Shown here in pieces: positions 28,501-32,528 of a DNA stretch of 32,528 nt (its first letter is position 1; every line of letters starts with the position of its first letter). This DNA is from an uncultured Clostridia bacterium. GTDB taxonomy: Bacteria > Bacillota > Clostridia > Christensenellales > Borkfalkiaceae. The position numbers were made by a program, and so were the translations under genes. The DNA lies in assembly GCA_947629575.1 (NCBI GenBank), contig CANREF010000020.1, positions 1 to 32,528 on the forward strand, given 5' to 3'. The notes below the pieces were generated by a model. That model was given only the letters and a program-made list of their open reading frames with translations. It was not told where the DNA came from and did no database searches.

Positions 28501-30844
28501 AATTCCTGAGGGAATATGTCTCTTCACGCCCGTTGGAGATGACGGTATAGTGGCTTCCTGCCCCGACGGTCAACGTAAGTTTCTTGGTATTCAAGCTCTT
28601 CATGAACGCGTCGTAAAACCCGGTGGCGGATTCGTCGCGCGTGCCGCAGACGGAGCAAACGCCCTCCGCGGTGAACTTATGGCTGCCGAGCGGCTTGAAA
28701 TCCTCTTTCTTCTGGGAATTGCATTTGGAGCATTCGTAGAGCGTGTAGCCCGATTCAAGACAGGTGGAGGCTACATCCTCTTTCTTTTGCCAGTTATGAT
28801 CGCAGCCTTCGCCGCAGACGGTGCAAATGCCTTCTTTATAGACATGCTTTTGGGTCGCGGGAAGTCCGTTCGCGCCGCAGACGGTGCACACTTGCCCCTG
28901 ACCGCAGGTGGGCGCGTCGAGATTCCATCTGTGCCCGAATGCAGAGATCTTATTGCCTTGATAGCTGTAATCGCAGTGCTTACAAGTATAGGTCGTGTAG
29001 CCGTCTTCTGTGCAGGTCGCCTCTTTCTTATTCGTCGTAAATTCATGCGCCCGCTGGGGAACTGTGATCGTATAGGAGATGCTGCACTTGGAGCAGGAAT
29101 AGCTCTCTGAGCCCGCAGCTTTACAGGTCGCCTCTTTCTTTTCGCCCGCTTCCCATGCGTGCCCCGTTGCAGGAAGCACGGTACGGATCTCTGCCGCGCA
29201 CTTGGAGCATTTCTCTACTTTGAGCCCCGCTTCCGTACAGCTCTCGGGCTTGCTTTGCTGTTCGTCCGTTTCCCATGCATGCCCCGTGGCAGCGGTGTAC
29301 TCCGTCTTGATGCTCTTGCCGCAGCGGGTGCAGACGGTGATCTCATAGCCGCTCTCGGTGCAGGTCGCTTCCTTGGTGCGGGTGACTTCGTAGTGCCCGA
29401 ATTTTTCGCACATCTCTTCGGGGGTGTATTTTCCCACGGTGTAGTAGGAGAAGTGCTCCGTCTCGAAGGTGACGTAGCCGTCCGAATAGGTCGCCTCGAT
29501 CTTCACGAGCTCAGTTCCCTCAACGTACCAGATGACGATGGCGTTCACGTCCTCCCCCTCTTGCAGGTCATAAGGGATACGCACTTTCACCTTGCCGCCG
29601 TTGAATTGGGTGATGTTATCGCTGCCGTCCGAAAGGGTGATATTATAGACGTCGTTGGCAAGTTGATCTTTGAGGGAAGGATCGATCTCTTCCGCGGTGT
29701 CCGCGATGTCCACGCCGAGGGTGAGATCTTTGCCTGCGGGCAGGCTCTGTTTCGCCGTATCGTCCATGGCGATCGACGCACCCTTGACGACGACTTCATC
29801 GGCGCCCGTCAGGCTCTCTTTGGTTACCTGCACGTCCTTGACGCCCTCGCCCGCCTCAATAGAGGTCTTGGTGTGGTCTTTGTTCAGCAGGCAGGTATAG
29901 GTCGTAACGGCGCCTTGCTTTTCGCCCGCATTCCACTGATGGGCGTCCTCATCGGAGAACGTTTCCTGCGAACCTTCTTTGACCTTTTCACAGACGGTGC
30001 AGACGGTGGCTTTCGTGCCCTCTTGGGAGCAGGTCGCCTGTTTCGTGATCTTGGTCACATAGTTGTGGCGCTCTGCGACCTCATATTCTTCCGTCTTTGT
30101 CTCTTGACATTTGGTGCATTTGAGGGTGTGCGAAGAGAGATATGTACAAGTAGCTTTGTCTTTGAGTTCATATTCTCCGCTCTCGCTCTCCACCTGCCAA
30201 TTGTGCCCTTTGGCGGTCTCCGTAACCGTGTAGCCGTCGTGGCAGAGGGCGCACTCCATCACGGTCTCGCCGTCCGTCGTGCAGGTCGCCGCAGTGTGGC
30301 TCTTTTGCCTGTAATCATGCGCTCTGACTGCGGGAAGCGTCTCCTCGCAAACGGTGCACTTCTTACCCGTGCAATCAGTTCCTTCCCATTTGTGACCGGT
30401 AGCGGGCGTGTATTCCTCCTTGCGGTCGCCGCAGAGTTTGCAGACCGAAACAGAGATCCCGACCGTAGTACAGCTCGCCTGCTGCGATGTCCCCTCGTCC
30501 GTCACATACTCGTGTTTCAATTGAGCGACGGGCTCGACGCGCGTAGCATTGCAACGGGAGCAGATCTCCACCTTCTTCCCGGCGGAAGTGCAAGTCGCGG
30601 CCACCGAACTTTCCGCGCTCTCCACGAAATCGTGGCCGAGCGGATCGGTTTTCTTCGTCCATGTTTTGTTGCAGTCCGGGCAAGTGTAACTTTCTTCTCC
30701 GCCCTTTTCACAGGTCGCCGCAACCGTTACCGTGGAAGTGGCGTTGGGATGAGAGCAGGCGGGATCGCCACCGCACGCTACAAGCAATACGCCCGCCAGC
30801 ATACAGCAGAGAAGAGCCGCCAAGACAAACAATTTCTTTTTCAT
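25505..30844 (-). CDS. Giant Cys-rich repeat surface lipoprotein
   Basis: A 1779-residue exported protein of unknown function. A signal peptide (KKK, hydrophobic core) ends in a classical lipobox LVAC (Cys24). Residues ~30-330 hold about seven units of 35-45 residues with the pattern ATC...G......CxxC......GH.(W/F/Y); ~330-470 is a beta-rich domain ending TFETEHFSYYTVGKYTPEE, ZU5-like in feel; ~480-745 holds about seven more Cys units; ~750-1130 is Cys-poor and largely helical; ~1140-1640 is rich in Tyr and Thr with scattered CxxC pairs; ~1645-1779 is a beta-rich end domain. The CxxC pairs could bind zinc or form disulfides. The LRR lipoprotein has two or three related Cys units. AAGGAG lies before the ATG and a perfect promoter upstream. 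Confidence 0.9.
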   Translation of the reverse strand: MKKKLFVLAALLCCMLAGVLLVACGGDPACSHPNATSTVTVAATCEKGGEESYTCPDCNKTWTKKTDPLGHDFVESAESSVAATCTSAGKKVEICSRCNATRVEPVAQLKHEYVTDEGTSQQASCTTVGISVSVCKLCGDRKEEYTPATGHKWEGTDCTGKKCTVCEETLPAVRAHDYRQKSHTAATCTTDGETVMECALCHDGYTVTETAKGHNWQVESESGEYELKDKATCTYLSSHTLKCTKCQETKTEEYEVAERHNYVTKITKQATCSQEGTKATVCTVCEKVKEGSQETFSDEDAHQWNAGEKQGAVTTYTCLLNKDHTKTSIEAGEGVKDVQVTKESLTGADEVVVKGASIAMDDTAKQSLPAGKDLTLGVDIADTAEEIDPSLKDQLANDVYNITLSDGSDNITQFNGGKVKVRIPYDLQEGEDVNAIVIWYVEGTELVKIEATYSDGYVTFETEHFSYYTVGKYTPEEMCEKFGHYEVTRTKEATCTESGYEITVCTRCGKSIKTEYTAATGHAWETDEQQSKPESCTEAGLKVEKCSKCAAEIRTVLPATGHAWEAGEKKEATCKAAGSESYSCSKCSISYTITVPQRAHEFTTNKKEATCTEDGYTTYTCKHCDYSYQGNKISAFGHRWNLDAPTCGQGQVCTVCGANGLPATQKHVYKEGICTVCGEGCDHNWQKKEDVASTCLESGYTLYECSKCNSQKKEDFKPLGSHKFTAEGVCSVCGTRDESATGFYDAFMKSLNTKKLTLTVGAGSHYTVISNGREETYSLRNLTAYLNITEDGEYLYSIELTAERSYKRDEETPEQPEVYELYALFDGECQYARMREDNGEYEYSKQYITEIPEPYATIFAILRDEAVMDYLSTLKSTNNQTLFEFVNKVMDGLFARTQTAEGYSLTLRADTMRTLNDDLMTLSVQKFIDKYLGEASFYRLSELVKNLVVTLKASEAIDEVFAMAADYHIDRDALIGLIESMAMKFTGEPLGIEQMLGDEMLIEHSFAEIMEMQNHMEEGEIAKRIDDIFSMLFRDEVTVYSLLEQSMRADVELIHSIVENVFKDGVTQITFQTDAAGNVQSLDLALRNFEFEIAGGQLLIDGSATLQWNEAKDIVYDHEFDVLNSLQEEVRKLCAANNGSYTYTMTETNGGRSSTVYVYCWQLQNGVLSLDVTETHTDVYNSSTAPGMGRVESGFEYVYTEHFPDMANVSISYNADCGDWVRYYLSTSDGKCTHRSYSFNRTYGEDGQMLDEHIEDEYGDESDYASDNVYLNTKTKDFSYKSQHKQVVDEERTTTEDDVSCGEFYYTYYVCENCKKDMYHYSSMKSHRFETSVELAPGSTTCEDGVILRRECTLCGESEEETIYEHYRAYTTETFKMPHGDLELRVYACACGQSGTDVYIESQDGCIFDFSYDSYLDNGHMLSTYRCAYDNCTAFYTIETWNEYEDCVYTQYRFYKFYYREGQQLGKTEGYFYTDAWVNHERGESHTERTQFTIEQNGYSGYRDETTYSGCKHTGPYTIIYEYHYDKLGRKIYEFNSTTQKEYSYTNWTKWEFVSETSCECTVETYYRYGDGEANTNTYQDICHALQSDYIEASCTMPEMQYSVCSVCGYTECYMIRSPHGHEFNDGRCIYCGLEAKQESSGTIVLEDLTNYWTDMPYTVGVWNRAAVSNITLQLYLVYLGDDGVEEIVPYSGDYQRAEIPGKEYIDCYIITVDRNAVRAAIDPEKQFVGLRLTFIPVESGDPQVTSITLVDEAYGYGLVFAPAYELYSNEPEWKRNLI
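28600..30760 (-). repeat. Degenerate tandem repeats encoding CxxC units
   Basis: About 14-16 imperfect units of 105-140 bp encode the ATC...CxxC...GH pattern in two blocks (about 29860-30760 and 28600-29400). They are well diverged at DNA level, unlike the LRR repeats, so the array is old. Confidence 0.75.
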
Positions 30845-30893
30845 CTTTTCTCCTTTTCGCTTTGACTGATGAGATTTTAATTTGTCATATTAT

Positions 30894-30922
30894 ATTATAA
30901 TAATGAGAAAATTTTTTGTCAA
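30894..30922 (-). promoter_or_regulatory. Consensus promoter of the giant lipoprotein gene
   Basis: The minus strand has perfect TTGACA (30917-30922), a 17-bp AT-rich spacer and perfect TATAAT (30894-30899). The predicted +1 is near 30887, a leader of about 43 nt. The AT-rich surroundings suggest strong expression. Confidence 0.93.
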
Positions 30923-31002
30923 GTAAATTAGAATGATTTGCTCGCTCAATATCTCAATGTGAACAGACTTTTTGCTCCGCTTGGAAGAGAACCATCAAAC
31001 AG

Positions 31003-31043
31003 CCGCGGCGGGGTGCGAAATTTCGCACCCCGCCGCGGTTTTT
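31003..31043. repeat. Perfect 36-bp palindrome with T-run (copy C)
   Basis: Positions 31003-31038 are identical to 25348-25383, followed by TTTTT on the plus strand (31039-31043). No plus-strand gene lies upstream, so the T-run faces the 'wrong' way for both neighbours, MATE and the giant gene, which are on the minus strand. Confidence 0.9.
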
Positions 31044-31066
31044 CATATACGTATGCAGTTTTTCAT

Positions 31067-31178
31067 GCCGCGAGCGGGAGCGGGGCGGAAGTGACAAAAG
31101 ACTAAGGCAGAGATTTCTCGACTTCACTTCGTTTCGCTCGAAATGACATGAGCCGCGAGCGGGAGCGGGGCGGAGGTG
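31067..31178. repeat. Short repeat element flanked by a 27-bp direct repeat at the MATE 3' end
   Basis: The 27 bases at 31067-31093 recur at 31152-31178 with one mismatch. The 58 bases between them carry, on the minus strand, the TGTCATTTCGAGCGAAACG...GAGAAATCTC repeat, a relative of the element at 20779-20821. The arrangement looks like an insertion with target-site duplication, or a tandem duplication around a repeat. Confidence 0.75.
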
Positions 31179-32527
31179 CGGGCGGACAGCTTCCTGCGCA
31201 CAACGCTTATAAGCAGGACCGCGGAGACTGCCGCCGTGAGGATCTCCGCAATGGGGAACGCCCACCATACGAGAGAGACGGCGTTCTCTGCGAGCGTGAA
31301 CAGCCAAACGGCGGGAAAGACGAACGCGGCGAGCCTCAGACAGGAGATGAGCAGCGGAAAGAGGGCGTAGCCGAGCGCCTGCAATACGCCCTGCACGGCG
31401 ACGCTCAGTCCCATAAAGACATATCCGATACTTGCGATCCGCACGGCGATCGCGACGGCGCGGATGAGCGCTTCGCCGCTCTCCCCGCTCGCCATGCCGA
31501 ACAGCTCGGCGAGGGGGTTTGCCAACCCCTCGAAGAGGGAAGTGATGACCGCCGAGACGATGAGGGTGATGACGATCCCCCACTTGATACACGCCTTGGA
31601 ACGCTCCCCATCCCCCATTCCGTAGTTGTAGGAGAGCACGGAGATAATGGTATTGGAGAGCCCGAAACAGGCAAACAGCGCGAATTGCATGATCTTATAG
31701 TAGACGCCGAAACTTCCCTGAAGGAGTGCGGCGTCTTTTGCCGTCCCGAGAATGAGGTTGACGCCGAGCATCATGACGGACAGCATTCCCTGCATGAGCG
31801 CCGCCGAGAGCCCGATGTGGTAGATCTCCCCGATGAGTTTGCCGTCAGGCAGGAGATCTTTGAGCCCGCCGCCGAGTTCTTTGTTCCTGCAATAGTGAAA
31901 GAGCATGGCGACGAGAAGGGAGAGGATCTGTCCGATGACCGTCGCCCAAGCAGCGCCCGCGATCCCCATGCGGAGAGGGTAGATGAACACGTAGTCGAGC
32001 ACGATATTGGCGGCAGCGCCCGAAATCTGGGCGATCGTCGAAAACATCGTCTTCCCCGTGCTCTGCAGGAAGCGCTCATAGACGGTGAAGCCGATCGCGC
32101 CGAAGGAAAAGCAGCAGCAGATGGTGAGATACTCCGCGCCCATTTCGGCGACCCGTTCGTTCCCCCTTGCCTGCATCGCGATGAAGGGCTTTGCGCCGAA
32201 CAGCCCGAAGAGCAGGAAGACAAGATAGATGACAAGTCCCAAAAAGATGCCGTTCCCCACCGTTTTGTTCGCCTTTTTTCGGTTATTTTCGCCGAGGGAC
32301 TTGGAGAGCAGCGCATTCAGTCCGACGCCCGTTCCCACGCCGACGGCGATGATGAGAAGCTGGATGGGAAAGGCATAGGTAAGCGCCAAATTGCCGAGCG
32401 CGCCCTCTTCCCCCATGTTGATGACGAACGCCGTGTCCACGATGTTATACACCGCTTGCAGGACCATGGAGACGATCATGGGAAGCCCCATAAGGAGGAT
32501 GAGCCTGCCCATGGGCATAACGGACAT
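31124..32527 (-). CDS. MATE-family multidrug/cation efflux transporter, possibly 5' partial
   Basis: An inner-membrane Na+- or H+-coupled exporter of the DinF/NorM-like MATE superfamily. In the 467 visible residues there are 12 hydrophobic segments in two six-helix halves. The N-terminal MGRLILLMGLPMIVSMVLQAVYNIVDTAFV and GLSNTIISVLSYNYGMGD in the second half match the family. The frame starts with ATG at 32527 on the window edge; relatives often have a few to about twenty residues before this point, so the true start may lie outside. The last 8 residues (HVISSETK) come from the inserted repeat: without it the gene would end ...APLPLAA followed at once by TGA. Confidence 0.92.
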   Translation of the reverse strand: MSVMPMGRLILLMGLPMIVSMVLQAVYNIVDTAFVINMGEEGALGNLALTYAFPIQLLIIAVGVGTGVGLNALLSKSLGENNRKKANKTVGNGIFLGLVIYLVFLLFGLFGAKPFIAMQARGNERVAEMGAEYLTICCCFSFGAIGFTVYERFLQSTGKTMFSTIAQISGAAANIVLDYVFIYPLRMGIAGAAWATVIGQILSLLVAMLFHYCRNKELGGGLKDLLPDGKLIGEIYHIGLSAALMQGMLSVMMLGVNLILGTAKDAALLQGSFGVYYKIMQFALFACFGLSNTIISVLSYNYGMGDGERSKACIKWGIVITLIVSAVITSLFEGLANPLAELFGMASGESGEALIRAVAIAVRIASIGYVFMGLSVAVQGVLQALGYALFPLLISCLRLAAFVFPAVWLFTLAENAVSLVWWAFPIAEILTAAVSAVLLISVVRRKLSARTSAPLPLAAHVISSETK

Positions 32528-32528
32528 T

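Noticed and set aside
27239-29110. 623-codon plus-strand frame opposite the giant lipoprotein gene
   Set aside because: Shadow frame produced by GC-rich codon use; the minus-strand frame has signal peptide, lipobox, repeats, promoter and ribosome site.
31003-31038. Site-specific attachment site (att) for an integrated element
   Set aside because: No integrase, tRNA gene or phage genes occur in the window; a terminator/REP-like role explains the palindrome equally well.

Overview
The window reads as one stretch of chromosome from a fermentative, strictly anaerobic, GC-rich member of the Bacillota, class Clostridia. A gut lineage close to the Christensenellales/Borkfalkia type is my guess and cannot be proven from sequence alone. 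The pointers are an electron-bifurcating-type [FeFe] hydrogenase, a tRNA-dependent T-box leader on ileS, DegV, a PflX-like radical SAM enzyme, lipoproteins with Gram-positive-style Cys-rich and BspA-like repeats, and near-consensus sigma-70/SigA promoters with 17-bp spacers. No rRNA, tRNA, CRISPR array or transposase gene was seen.

Layout. 1-3277 (+): HydB (cut by the window edge) and HydA, closed by a strong terminator. 3278-4178: gene-free repeat block with a 130-bp MITE-like nested hairpin. 4179-7591 (-): ileS with a 255-nt T-box leader and its promoter. 7613-10696: a small HMA-domain protein (-), then a HAD phosphatase, an EamA transporter and an LPG-synthase-like membrane protein (+). 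10766-13116 (-): rdgB, an unknown multi-spanning membrane protein and a YfcE-type phosphoesterase. 13353-17104 (-): mgtE (with an apparently duplicated N domain) and adenine deaminase. 17239-19241: a DUF3737 protein (-) and DegV (+), divergent. 19438-20595 (-): metK. 21027-24906: an AT-rich orphan gene (-), a BspA-like leucine-rich-repeat lipoprotein (-), a divergent XRE regulator (+) and PflX (+). 24952-30844: a small membrane protein (+) and a 1779-residue Cys-rich lipoprotein (-). 31124-end (-): a MATE transporter.

How it works together. Most genes are housekeeping: hydrogen metabolism, translation, SAM synthesis, purine salvage, nucleotide-pool cleaning and Mg2+ uptake. The accessory part is 21.0-31.1 kb, with two large surface lipoproteins, a regulator and AT-rich orphans. 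The regulator and LRR gene form a compact divergent unit in which an 18-bp inverted repeat covers exactly the -35/-10 spacer of the lipoprotein promoter, and a second copy lies 30 bp away next to the regulator start.

Two genome-wide habits stand out. First, at least six genes, and probably seven, appear to be leaderless: their -10 box ends 6-9 bases before the start codon and no Shine-Dalgarno site is present, whereas the other genes carry good Shine-Dalgarno sites. Second, gene junctions are filled with long GC-rich palindromes and with a CCTCCT-N-AGGAGG repeat family. One repeat appears to have entered the 3' end of the MATE gene with a 27-bp duplication and changed its C-terminus.
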